Source of the DNA: Candidatus Jorgensenbacteria bacterium
Lineage (GTDB): Bacteria > Patescibacteriota > Minisyncoccia > UBA6257 > GWB1-50-10
Assembly: GCA_016234345.1 (NCBI GenBank)
Contig: JACRFG010000066.1
Location: 1-20,895 of the forward strand
DNA length: 20,895 nt
Direction of reading: 5' to 3'
Every line of letters starts with the position of its first letter. The first letter of the stretch is position 1. Shown here in pieces: positions 7,387 through 14,448 of this stretch. The translations under genes were made by a program, and so were the position numbers. The notes beneath the pieces are model-generated. The model was not told the origin of the DNA and ran no database searches. It worked only from the letters and a program-made list of their open reading frames with translations.

Positions 7387-7986
7387 ATGAGGCCACTCAA
7401 AGAAAAAAAAGAAAGATCACTTGGCGTAAAACTTTTCTTGAAAGCGGAGCGTTGTAATTCGCCTAAATGCGTAACAGTTCGTCGTCCTTATCGCCCTGGC
7501 GTTCATGGACAGAAGAGGAAAACTCTTACCGAGTACGGTCGGCAATTTCAAGAAAAACAGAAGATACAAATTTATTATGGTTTGACTAATAGGCAAATGC
7601 GCGAACTTTTCCGCAGTTCGTCCAAAGATAAAATAGTTGAGCGGTTACAACATCGTTTAGACCAGGCAGTTTTTCTTTTGGGTTTCGGTTCTTCTCCGAG
7701 GGTTGCGCGACAACTCGTTTCTCATGGTCATATTTTGGTTAATAATCGAAAAGTGACAGTTCCTTCTTATTATGTTACAATTGGGGACGTTATTGCGGTG
7801 CGATCGATGTCGCGGTCAACGCACCTGTTTGATGATATTGCTTTGAAATTAAAACAGTACACACCGCCACCCTGGCTTACGTTAAATGCCGATGAACTTA
7901 AAGGAGAGTGCGTCGTTCCAGCTTCAGCAGATAATACTACTTTTCCATTTGATATAAATTTGGTCGGAGAATTTTATTCAAGATAA
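7387..7986 (+). CDS. rpsD: 30S ribosomal protein S4, with a half zinc motif
   Basis: 199 residues. The primary 16S rRNA-binding S4 domain is clear: RCNSPKCVTVRRPYRPGVHG near the N-terminus, then YGLTNRQMRELF, and the RNA-binding S4 fold RLDQAVFLLGF.SSPRVARQLVSHGHI..N..KV. In four-Cys S4 proteins the ribbon is C-x2-C followed later by C-x4/5-C. Here only the second pair remains (C23, C28), and the first is replaced by KEKKERSLGVKLF. Zinc is therefore probably not bound. The ATG is six bases after rpsK and no better upstream start is visible. S4 often represses its own operon in other bacteria; no such site is visible here. Confidence 0.95.
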   Translation: MRPLKEKKERSLGVKLFLKAERCNSPKCVTVRRPYRPGVHGQKRKTLTEYGRQFQEKQKIQIYYGLTNRQMRELFRSSSKDKIVERLQHRLDQAVFLLGFGSSPRVARQLVSHGHILVNNRKVTVPSYYVTIGDVIAVRSMSRSTHLFDDIALKLKQYTPPPWLTLNADELKGECVVPASADNTTFPFDINLVGEFYSR

Positions 7987-8003
7987 ATTACACTACTAAA
8001 AAT

Positions 8004-8768
8004 ATGAAATATACACATTTAAGCGAGACGGTGGTAGTTAAAAAAATAGTCGAAAAAGGCAATGTAGGGACATTCCATATTGAAGGTTTGTATACCGGGT
8101 ATGGCACTACTTTAGGTAATGTGCTCAGACGGACTCTTTTGTCTTCTTTGCCCGGAGCCGCTATTACTCAAATTAAGATAAAGGGAATTGATCATGAGTT
8201 TTCAACCTTGCCGGGAATGGTTGAAGATATTGTAGAATTCACCCTCAACCTTAAAAAGGTTCGTTTTCATTTTTTTGCCGATGAACCGCAGGTGCTTTCA
8301 CTTCACATAAAAGGAGAATCAAAGGTTACTGCGGCTGATATTCAATCAACCACTTTGGTGCAGGCGGTAAATAAAGATCTTCATTTAGCAACTCTTACCA
8401 AGAAAAATTCAGATTTGGATATGGAAATTACCGTTGAGAAAGGATTGGGATATGTTCCTTCTGAAATACGACGTTTGGAGCGTTTGCCTATCGGTACAGT
8501 GGTACTAGATGCAATTTTTTCTCCTATTGTTCGGGTGGCATTTTCGGTTGAGAATATGCGTGTGGGTGATCGAACTGACTACAATCGGCTTTTACTCGAA
8601 CTCGAAACCGACGGCTCGATCAGCCCATCGGAGGCGCTTCACAAGGCCAGTAACATCTTAAAAGATCATTTTGAGAAAATTTCATCTGTCGAAGTGACTA
8701 AAATAGAGGCATTGGAGGAGAAGGCGGATGAAAAAGTTAAAAAACGTAAGAAAAAGGAAACGGCATGA
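8004..8768 (+). CDS. rpoA: RNA polymerase alpha subunit lacking the C-terminal domain
   Basis: 254 residues against about 310-330 in typical bacteria. The N-terminal assembly domain is complete: GLYTGYGTTLGNVLRRTLLS, GIDHEFSTLPG..ED, LNLKK, and the dimerisation helix ending near SNILKDHFEKI. What follows is about 25 Lys/Glu-rich residues and a stop, with no helix-hairpin-helix alpha-CTD. That domain normally binds UP elements and activators. The following rplQ start overlaps the stop (ATGA at 8765-8768), so no frameshifted CTD is hidden downstream. Promoter recognition here must then rest on sigma and core contacts. Confidence 0.95.
   Translation: MKYTHLSETVVVKKIVEKGNVGTFHIEGLYTGYGTTLGNVLRRTLLSSLPGAAITQIKIKGIDHEFSTLPGMVEDIVEFTLNLKKVRFHFFADEPQVLSLHIKGESKVTAADIQSTTLVQAVNKDLHLATLTKKNSDLDMEITVEKGLGYVPSEIRRLERLPIGTVVLDAIFSPIVRVAFSVENMRVGDRTDYNRLLLELETDGSISPSEALHKASNILKDHFEKISSVEVTKIEALEEKADEKVKKRKKKETA
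8754..8759 (+). promoter_or_regulatory. Shine-Dalgarno for rplQ inside rpoA
   Basis: AAGGAA lies five bases before the rplQ ATG, within the Lys codons at the end of rpoA. It is one of very few plausible Shine-Dalgarno sites in the window. It may partly be a by-product of AAG/GAA codons. Confidence 0.45.
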
Positions 8769-9115
8769 GGCATTTAAAGAAAGGTAGAAAATTTGGACTT
8801 AAGCGAGGTAAACGCAGGTCATTTTTACGGATTCTCGCTAATAATTTGATTCAACGGGAAAAGATAATTACTACCGAAGCTCGAGCAAAAGAGCTTCGCC
8901 CTATTGTTGAGCGACTGGTTACTTATAGTAAAGAACAGACACCGACCAACCTCAGATTACTTCTGAAAAAACTTCCTAAGCAAGCAGCGTATAAGATGTA
9001 TCATGAAATTGGATCACGTTATCGAGATCGGCGTGGCGGTTATACGCGTATAGTGAAAATAGCCAAACGTCGTCAGCATGACGCTTCCAGAATGGCGCGT
9101 ATAGAATTTATATAA
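8765..9115 (+). CDS. rplQ: 50S ribosomal protein L17
   Basis: 116 residues, a normal bacterial length. It starts MRHLKKGRKFG and has the LRILANNLIQREKIITTEARAKELRP region typical of L17, then the two-strand RDRRGGYTRIVKI segment and ends ARIEFI. It overlaps rpoA by four bases (ATGA), consistent with coupled translation, and lies at the peptide exit rim of the large subunit. rpoA-rplQ linkage is canonical. Confidence 0.97.
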   Translation: MRHLKKGRKFGLKRGKRRSFLRILANNLIQREKIITTEARAKELRPIVERLVTYSKEQTPTNLRLLLKKLPKQAAYKMYHEIGSRYRDRRGGYTRIVKIAKRRQHDASRMARIEFI

Positions 9116-9124
9116 AAACTTATT

Positions 9125-9469
9125 ATGGCCGATTATACTATAGACGCAAAAAACCAGCGATTAGGCAGAATTTCTTCGGAAATCGCAATGATATTGCAAG
9201 GCAAGAAAAACCCAACTTATGAACCGCGATTGGAAGGCGCTGATCGGGTTATTGTGAAGAATGTACGGGGTATAGAACTTAGCGGCAAAAAGACCCTGCA
9301 GAAGGCATATTACCGGCATGCGGGGCCACTCGGCCATCTTAAGGTTAGACGGTATGAAGATGTTTTTGCAAAAAAACCGGCCTGGGTTTTAAGGCATGCG
9401 GTGCGACTCATGCTTCCAAAGAATAAACTTTCGGCCAAACGGATGAAAAGACTTATTATAGAAATCTGA
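9125..9469 (+). CDS. rplM: 50S ribosomal protein L13, shortened at both ends
   Basis: 114 residues against about 142 in E. coli. The core is clear: the D....LGR.SSEIA..LQGKK.P.YEP segment, RVIVKNV..IELSGKK, KAYYRHAGPLGHLK and AV..MLPKNKLS..RMKRL. Compared with the family it lacks the first roughly 15 residues and the C-terminal VY.G..HPH.AQ.P segment, about 20 residues. Both ends are genuine (ATG in place, stop TGA at 9467-9469), not a frameshift that I can see. Followed by rpsI, the canonical pairing. Confidence 0.95.
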   Translation: MADYTIDAKNQRLGRISSEIAMILQGKKNPTYEPRLEGADRVIVKNVRGIELSGKKTLQKAYYRHAGPLGHLKVRRYEDVFAKKPAWVLRHAVRLMLPKNKLSAKRMKRLIIEI

Positions 9470-9514
9470 TTAATATCAAGCCAATTATATCCCAGAGTTT
9501 ATTAACTATTTTGT

Positions 9515-9979
9515 ATGATACATAAATCTTCACACGCAGAAAAAAACATTCATCATAAAAAAACAACCCCGCTTAAAAAAGACAGGTATTTTGAAGCGGT
9601 CGGCAGAAGAAAAACAGCAGTAGCGCGAGTTCGACTTTTTCCCGCTAAAGATGCAAGTGGGCCGATTGATGTTTTTGTTAATGATAAGCAGCTCTCGGGA
9701 TATTTCCCTCTTAAGAAGATGCAAGATATTGTTCGGGCCCCATTTGAAGCTCTTACTCTTAAAGAGTATAAGGTGACGGCGCAAGTCAAGGGTGGGGGTG
9801 TAAATGCGCAGGCAGAGGCCATCCGTTTGGGTATTGCACGAACTTTAGTCGTTTTAAATTCTATATGGCGGTCCCGTCTTAAGGCCTTGGGATACTTAAG
9901 ACGTGATCCGCGTATGGTGGAACGCAAGAAATACGGTTTACGTAAAGCCAGACGGCCTCAGCAATGGAGAAAGCGGTAA
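9515..9979 (+). CDS. rpsI: 30S ribosomal protein S9
   Basis: 154 residues. The S9 core starts about residue 24: YFEAVGRRKTAVARVRLFP, followed by GYFPLKKMQDIVRAPFE, V.GGGVNAQAEAIRLGIAR and the C-terminal tail KKYGLRKARRPQQWRKR. That basic tail reaches the P-site tRNA anticodon, and the usual end is SKR. A His/Lys-rich N-terminal extension of about 23 residues precedes the core. It is 45 bases after rplM and last in the ribosomal operon. I see no terminator hairpin after it. Confidence 0.96.
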   Translation: MIHKSSHAEKNIHHKKTTPLKKDRYFEAVGRRKTAVARVRLFPAKDASGPIDVFVNDKQLSGYFPLKKMQDIVRAPFEALTLKEYKVTAQVKGGGVNAQAEAIRLGIARTLVVLNSIWRSRLKALGYLRRDPRMVERKKYGLRKARRPQQWRKR

Positions 9980-9985
9980 GGATTT

Positions 9986-10015
9986 CTGAATTTGGCTGAT
10001 CCAATCCGCTATAAT
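9986..10015 (+). promoter_or_regulatory. Promoter of the first binding-protein gene, near-leaderless
   Basis: A perfect -10 TATAAT (10010-10015) with a weak -35 (CTGAAT, 9986-9991, 18-base spacer). The expected start near 10022 is within two bases of ATG 10024, so the transcript would be leaderless or nearly so. Confidence 0.55.
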
Positions 10016-10023
10016 AGAAGTAT

Positions 10024-11229
10024 ATGATGCAACAGCATAAAAAGCGGGCGGCCAGCATGGGCGATTTTTTCGGGTGGTTGGTTCTTTTAGGTCTTTTAAC
10101 TTTAGCCGTAGCAGTTTATCGGATTGCCGGCGTTGACGTATTTATTCCTTCATCTGAGGAGACTTCACTCGGTTTTATCGGAGATGAAACTATTATGATC
10201 GGTGTGATTTTACCTTTTTCCGGAGAAGGCGTGGTGTATGGGGAAACGATGAATCGAGTTTTTGAAATTGCCGCATCGGAGATTAATGATCAAGGAGGAA
10301 TTAGGGGCAGAAAATTAGAGTTGGTAATAGAAGACGGTAATTGTAGCCGTGGTGGCGGTGCGGCTGCGATGGAGCGTCTCTTAACCAAAAAGAATATGCG
10401 TATAGTTATTGGCGGTTTTTGCGATGAGGAATCGGTTGGCGCGCTTAGAACGACACCTGGACATAGTGTGACTTTATTTTCTCCGGTTTCGCGGCTCGCT
10501 AATCTCGGTTCTCAATATTATAATTTTGCTCGAGCTTATCCCGGTGATTCACAAGAAGGTAAGGCACTTGCTATGTTAACTTATGGCGATGGAAAATTTG
10601 TAAAAGCCGCGGTACTTTACGAAAATACCGATCGTTCTTTCGGTATCTATAGCGCATTCAAAAAAGAATTTGAACGATTGGGCGGAGCGTTACTAGAACG
10701 CCAAATTGACGGTACGACAAACATAGACTCAATGCTTAGTGAAATAATAAGCCAAAAATACGATACATTGGCTATACTTACTCAAACTAGAAAAATCACA
10801 GCTGCAGTACTTGATGAGCTGCCCAATTTTTCGAAAAAGAATAGATTTATTCTGTCGGATTTTATAGTTTCTGATGACGAGTTAATAAATAAGTACTCAA
10901 CTTTTATTGAAGGCGGTCTCGCGGTAGAATTCAGCGATAACTTCGACAACGAAAAATTCGAGCATCTACGCGATGCTTATCGGACTCGTTATGGTACGAC
11001 GTTACCATATAGTAAATTCGCACGAACTGTCTATGATTCACTTTTTATTATCAGAGACGCTATTATTGGGTCAGGATATGACGAAGCTACTATAGCAAAG
11101 TGGTTGAGAGGACTGTTTGAATGGCCAGGTGCTTCTGGTCTTGTCACGATAGATTCAAATGGGGATCGGATTAGTGGATATGTGCCTAAGATATTGAATA
11201 ACGGCAGGTTAGTTTCTTACAAGCGTTAA
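10024..11229 (+). CDS. Membrane-anchored substrate-binding protein, LivK-like, divergent ligand site
   Basis: 401 residues of the Leu/Ile/Val-binding (periplasmic-binding type I) family. An N-terminal hydrophobic helix (about 14-36) lacks a lipobox Cys, so it is probably an uncleaved membrane anchor. The fold follows from about residue 57: IMIGVILPFSGEGVVYGE, EINDQGGIRGRKLEL, then a Cys pair (C107 in DGNC, C133 in GGFC) that is a disulphide in LIV-binding proteins. It is a clear paralogue of the next gene (shared GGFC, FERLGG, GASGLVTI, NGDRISG). By my alignment, positions that hold the amino-acid backbone in LivJ carry D134, R157 and R204 instead of Ser, Thr/Ser and Tyr. Its ligand is therefore probably not a branched-chain amino acid. 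The second ATG (10027) is an equally possible start. Confidence 0.85.
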   Translation: MMQQHKKRAASMGDFFGWLVLLGLLTLAVAVYRIAGVDVFIPSSEETSLGFIGDETIMIGVILPFSGEGVVYGETMNRVFEIAASEINDQGGIRGRKLELVIEDGNCSRGGGAAAMERLLTKKNMRIVIGGFCDEESVGALRTTPGHSVTLFSPVSRLANLGSQYYNFARAYPGDSQEGKALAMLTYGDGKFVKAAVLYENTDRSFGIYSAFKKEFERLGGALLERQIDGTTNIDSMLSEIISQKYDTLAILTQTRKITAAVLDELPNFSKKNRFILSDFIVSDDELINKYSTFIEGGLAVEFSDNFDNEKFEHLRDAYRTRYGTTLPYSKFARTVYDSLFIIRDAIIGSGYDEATIAKWLRGLFEWPGASGLVTIDSNGDRISGYVPKILNNGRLVSYKR

Positions 11230-11380
11230 TCATTCATCGTTTCGTTTAGATAGATATTGCGTTTTAGTTGATCCGATTTATTAATTACCGCGTATAACGT
11301 AGGTAGGGTTTACTTTGTCAAATTATCGAGTAGAATAAATTCCAATAAAGGTCGTAGGTTTATACAAAATGCGAATTTCT

Positions 11381-11421
11381 TACGAATATACGAATCAATA
11401 AATAATATTTGTACATTCGTA
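11381..11421 (+). repeat. Inverted repeat in the spacer before the second binding-protein gene
   Basis: TACGAATATAC (11381-11391) and GTACATTCGTA (11411-11421) pair at 10 of 11 positions around a 19-base A/T-rich loop. An extra CGAAT follows the left arm. It lies upstream of the candidate -10 for the next gene and could be an operator or an mRNA hairpin. The rest of the 219-base spacer (11230-11448) shows nothing else I can name. Confidence 0.4.
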
Positions 11422-11435
11422 TTTTATCCGTAATT

Positions 11436-11441
11436 TATAGA
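11436..11441 (+). promoter_or_regulatory. Candidate -10 box for the second binding-protein gene
   Basis: TATAGA lies eight bases before ATG 11449, the same near-leaderless geometry as the promoters at 10010 and 12700. No convincing -35 is seen at normal spacing. Confidence 0.35.
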
Positions 11442-11448
11442 GTTATCT

Positions 11449-12624
11449 ATGGAAAAACAATCAAAAACGTGGTTATGGGTTATAGGGATACTTGTTGTAG
11501 TCGGTGTGGTTTATTTAGTTATGACATTAAACAGTTCTACGCCAGCGACTAATGAGTCCGCGTCAAAAGGCGAGAATGGGCCGATTAAAATAGGGGTTAT
11601 CGCTCCTTTGACTGGTGATGCCGCCGCATACGGCGAGCCGCTTCAAAAAGTTATAGCGTTGGCAGTTGAAGAAATAAATAATGCCGGCGGCTTGGGTGGT
11701 CGTATGTTCCAATTTACTTATGAAGACGGCAAATGTAATGGAAAAGATGGTGCTAATGCCATGCAGAAGCTTGTAAATATAGATAAGGTAAAAGTTGTGA
11801 TAGGCGGTTTTTGCAGCAGCGAATCACTCGCGGCCGTACCAATAGCAACAGCTAATAAAGTTGTTCTTTTTTCTGGCGGTTCGAGCAGTCCCGATTTAAC
11901 CAATGTGAGCTCTTACTTTTTACGCGATTATCCTAGTGATGCCGCTCAGGGGAAGGTTTTAGCAGAAATTGCTTATGGTGATAAAAAATGGCGCAAGGTT
12001 GTTTTTATTCAAGAACAGCTTGATTATCCGCTCGGTATTTTTAAGGCTTTTTCTTCAAACTTTGAGCGTTTAGGCGGACAGACATCGAAAGAAGAATTTA
12101 CTGAAGGCACCACTGACTTTAGGTCGCAACTTACTAAGTTGCGCGGACTTAAACCAGACGCCCTCTTTATCGATACGCAAACACCCGCTGCTGCTGAGAG
12201 AATATTCAAACAGCTTACGGAATTGAAGTGGAAGGTTCCTCTTTTGGTTTCCGATGCCGTGACTGGAGATCCGGCTGTTGTAGAAAAGAACGCAACTATT
12301 TTGGAGGGCGCACTAGCAGCTGAATTCGGTACTGACCCGAATAATGCAACATTCAAGCATTTGCTTGAAGCGTATAAGCAGAAACATAATGTTGATGTCC
12401 CATACCAAAGTTATGCTCAGACGATGTACGATGCGGTTTATATTGTTCGTGATGGTATTAAAGCTGTCGGTTATGATGGAGAAAAACTGGCTTTGTGGTC
12501 TCGAACGATTAAGGATTGGAAAGGTGCGTCTGGTTTGGTAACGATTGGCAGTGATGGTGATCGGGTAAGCGGCCATATCGGTAAAGTGATTAAGAAGGGG
12601 AAAGTGGAAGTATATGGAATGTAG
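11449..12624 (+). CDS. livK: Branched-chain amino acid ABC transporter substrate-binding protein
   Basis: 391 residues, LivK/LivJ family. A hydrophobic anchor (about 8-26) has no lipobox, followed by a Ser/Thr/Asn-rich linker and the binding fold from about residue 46 (IKIGVIAPLTGDAAAYGEP). C96 (DGKC) and C122 (GGFC) form the expected disulphide pair. Ligand-contact positions fit the family better than in the upstream paralogue: S123 after GGFC, S146 in the SGGSSSPDL loop and Y193 in the LDYPLG hinge. An Asp (D269) occupies the place of the usual Glu. It captures the amino acid outside the membrane and passes it to LivH/LivM. A hairpin terminator follows directly, so it is expressed separately from the permease genes. 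Confidence 0.9.
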   Translation: MEKQSKTWLWVIGILVVVGVVYLVMTLNSSTPATNESASKGENGPIKIGVIAPLTGDAAAYGEPLQKVIALAVEEINNAGGLGGRMFQFTYEDGKCNGKDGANAMQKLVNIDKVKVVIGGFCSSESLAAVPIATANKVVLFSGGSSSPDLTNVSSYFLRDYPSDAAQGKVLAEIAYGDKKWRKVVFIQEQLDYPLGIFKAFSSNFERLGGQTSKEEFTEGTTDFRSQLTKLRGLKPDALFIDTQTPAAAERIFKQLTELKWKVPLLVSDAVTGDPAVVEKNATILEGALAAEFGTDPNNATFKHLLEAYKQKHNVDVPYQSYAQTMYDAVYIVRDGIKAVGYDGEKLALWSRTIKDWKGASGLVTIGSDGDRVSGHIGKVIKKGKVEVYGM

Positions 12625-12641
12625 TGATGATTTTGAAGAAT

Positions 12642-12677
12642 AAAGCAAAAATCCGGCTATTGCCGGATTTTTGCTTT
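12642..12677 (+). terminator. Rho-independent terminator between the binding protein and livH
   Basis: Perfect 16-bp stem (12642-12657 with 12662-12677) and a 4-base TATT loop, with a CCGGC/GCCGG core flanked by A-run and T-run arms. The T-rich 3' arm acts as the U tract, and because the arms are symmetric it could work in both directions. Confidence 0.85.
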
Positions 12678-12705
12678 GTGAAGTCCTCATAAATTTAGTT
12701 ATAAT
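12676..12705 (+). promoter_or_regulatory. Promoter of livHMGF, leaderless geometry
   Basis: TTGTGA (12676-12681), 18 bases, TATAAT (12700-12705). The expected start coincides with ATG 12712, seven bases past the -10. The -35 overlaps the last bases of the terminator stem, so terminator and promoter abut. Confidence 0.65.
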
Positions 12706-12711
12706 TCCTTA

Positions 12712-13578
12712 ATGGATTTAATAATGCAGTTCATTATAAATAGTCTGATTGCGGGCGCCACTTATACATTGGTTACCCTTGGTTTTAATTTGGTTTATGG
12801 CGCAACTAAATTTGTGAACATGTTTCATGGTGTTCTCGCTGCTGTGGGCGGATACACCGTGTTTTTTTTCACTCAAACTATTGGTATTGATCTTTGGGTA
12901 AGTATTATTGTGGGTATTATCGGCGCGGGTCTTGTTGGATTTTTAGCTGATCGGTTTATTTTTAGTACTTTAAGAATTAAGAAAGCGTCCAACCTAGTCA
13001 TGTTTATTGCCTCTCTCGGGGCTTTTATTGTGCTTCAGGCGGTACTGGCTATGGTTTTCACTTCGCAATTTCAATCAATAGTGCATAGCGTGGATTCTCC
13101 TAGGGTGTACGAAATCGGAAGTGCAGCCATTACGCATATACAGCTTCTTATTATTATTACTGCTTTGTTTTCTTCTTTTGGCCTCGTACTTCTTTTGCGT
13201 TTTACAATGTTTGGTAAAGCAGTAAAAGCTATAAGCGATGATGAGGAGGTTGCTAAGATAATCGGTATTGATACAAATAAAATAATTGGTTATGTATTTT
13301 TTATCGGGTCAGCGATCGCGGGAATTGCCGGAATACTTATTGGGTTTGATACGGGCATCCAGCCAACTATGGGGTTGGCTATACTTCTTGAAGGCGCCAC
13401 CGCTTCTATCATCGGCGGCATCGGTAATCTCTACGGTGGTATTGCGGGTTCGTTCTTACTTGGTTTTGTTGAGAATTTCGGCATTTGGAAAATCCCCAGC
13501 GAATGGAAGGGCGCCATAACATTTTCTGTGCTTATTATATTTTTAATTTTCCGCCCACAAGGCATTTTCAAAAAATAA
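12712..13578 (+). CDS. livH: Branched-chain amino acid ABC transporter permease LivH
   Basis: 288 residues, about eight hydrophobic segments. The N-terminal NSLIAGATYTLVTLGFNLVYGATKFVNMFHG is the LivH signature region. The cytoplasmic coupling loop FGKAVKAISDDEEVAKIIGID contacts the ATPases. The GGIGNLYGGIAGSFLLGFVE segment near the end is also typical, as is the RPQGIF tail. It forms the translocation channel with LivM. It is first in the livHMGF operon, with one base between its stop and livM. The second Met (MQF, residue 4) is an alternative start. Confidence 0.93.
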   Translation: MDLIMQFIINSLIAGATYTLVTLGFNLVYGATKFVNMFHGVLAAVGGYTVFFFTQTIGIDLWVSIIVGIIGAGLVGFLADRFIFSTLRIKKASNLVMFIASLGAFIVLQAVLAMVFTSQFQSIVHSVDSPRVYEIGSAAITHIQLLIIITALFSSFGLVLLLRFTMFGKAVKAISDDEEVAKIIGIDTNKIIGYVFFIGSAIAGIAGILIGFDTGIQPTMGLAILLEGATASIIGGIGNLYGGIAGSFLLGFVENFGIWKIPSEWKGAITFSVLIIFLIFRPQGIFKK

Positions 13579-13579
13579 A

Positions 13580-14446
13580 ATGGCATACCTTATTCACTTA
13601 GCAATCCTTTTTGTTATATATGCGATCCTTGGGATCAGTTTGAATCTCGTGGTTGGTTATACCGGCTTACTTTCAGTGACACATGCCGCATTTTTCGGCA
13701 TAGGAGCTTATATTGTTGCGATACTTGGGATGCAATTCGGATTAAATTTCTTTGTTGGTTTGCTTCTTGGTGTTGTAGTGGCAGGTATTATAAGTTTCCT
13801 TATTGGTTTTGTGTTGAGCCGCCTCGGCGGCGATTATTACGTGTTGGGTACGGTTGGTTTTAACTACATCGTCTGGAGTGTATTGCTTAACTGGCAGGAA
13901 GTTACCCGAGGACCTTTGGGTATTCCGGGAATCTCACGACCAAAATTGTTTGGCTTGGATTTTACTTCAAATCTAGCGTTTCTTTTTTTGGCCGTGATTA
14001 TTCTTGGTGCGATCTATGTTTTTTCTCAGTCAATCGTTACCTCGTCTTTTGGGCGAGTCTTAAAAGCGATTCGTGAAGATGAACGGGCAATAAACGTGTT
14101 TGGATATAATACTTTATATTACAAATTAACTATTTTTATGATTGCTGCTGCGATGGCAGCAATCGCCGGTTCTCTTTTCGCTTCATATATTACGTTTATT
14201 AGTCCGGCAACATTTATGGTTATGGAATCTGTATTCATTCTCGCAATCGTCATTTTGGGAGGATTTGCCAATCTCAAGGGTTCGCTTTTGGGAGCTTTGT
14301 TTTTGATTTTTCTTCCGGAAGCACTGCGTTTCGTTGGTTTCACCGAAGATATAGCAGCTCAAATGCGTCAGGCGGTATACGGCTTACTTCTCGTCGTACT
14401 TATGTTGTATCGCCCTCAAGGTCTACTTGGAGAATATAAATTGTGA
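13580..14446 (+). CDS. livM: Branched-chain amino acid ABC transporter permease LivM
   Basis: 288 residues, multi-pass. LivM marks are the LNLVVGYTGLLSVTHAAFFGIGAY region near the N-terminus, GDYYVLGTVGFNYI, the coupling loop FGRVLKAIREDERAINVFGYN, the AILGGFANLKGSLLGA-type segment and the RPQGLLG end. It lacks the long N-terminal extension of E. coli LivM (425 residues), which is common in other phyla. It pairs with LivH. The next ORF overlaps its stop if the GTG at 14443 is used. Confidence 0.93.
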   Translation: MAYLIHLAILFVIYAILGISLNLVVGYTGLLSVTHAAFFGIGAYIVAILGMQFGLNFFVGLLLGVVVAGIISFLIGFVLSRLGGDYYVLGTVGFNYIVWSVLLNWQEVTRGPLGIPGISRPKLFGLDFTSNLAFLFLAVIILGAIYVFSQSIVTSSFGRVLKAIREDERAINVFGYNTLYYKLTIFMIAAAMAAIAGSLFASYITFISPATFMVMESVFILAIVILGGFANLKGSLLGALFLIFLPEALRFVGFTEDIAAQMRQAVYGLLLVVLMLYRPQGLLGEYKL

Positions 14447-14448
14447 TT

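Noticed and set aside
9553..9927. 124-residue minus-strand ORF opposite rpsI
   Set aside because: Antisense shadow of a clear S9 gene; no recognisable domain.
12313..12690. 125-residue minus-strand ORF across the end of the binding protein and the terminator
   Set aside because: Runs through a perfect terminator hairpin and the 3' end of livK; composition is not protein-like.
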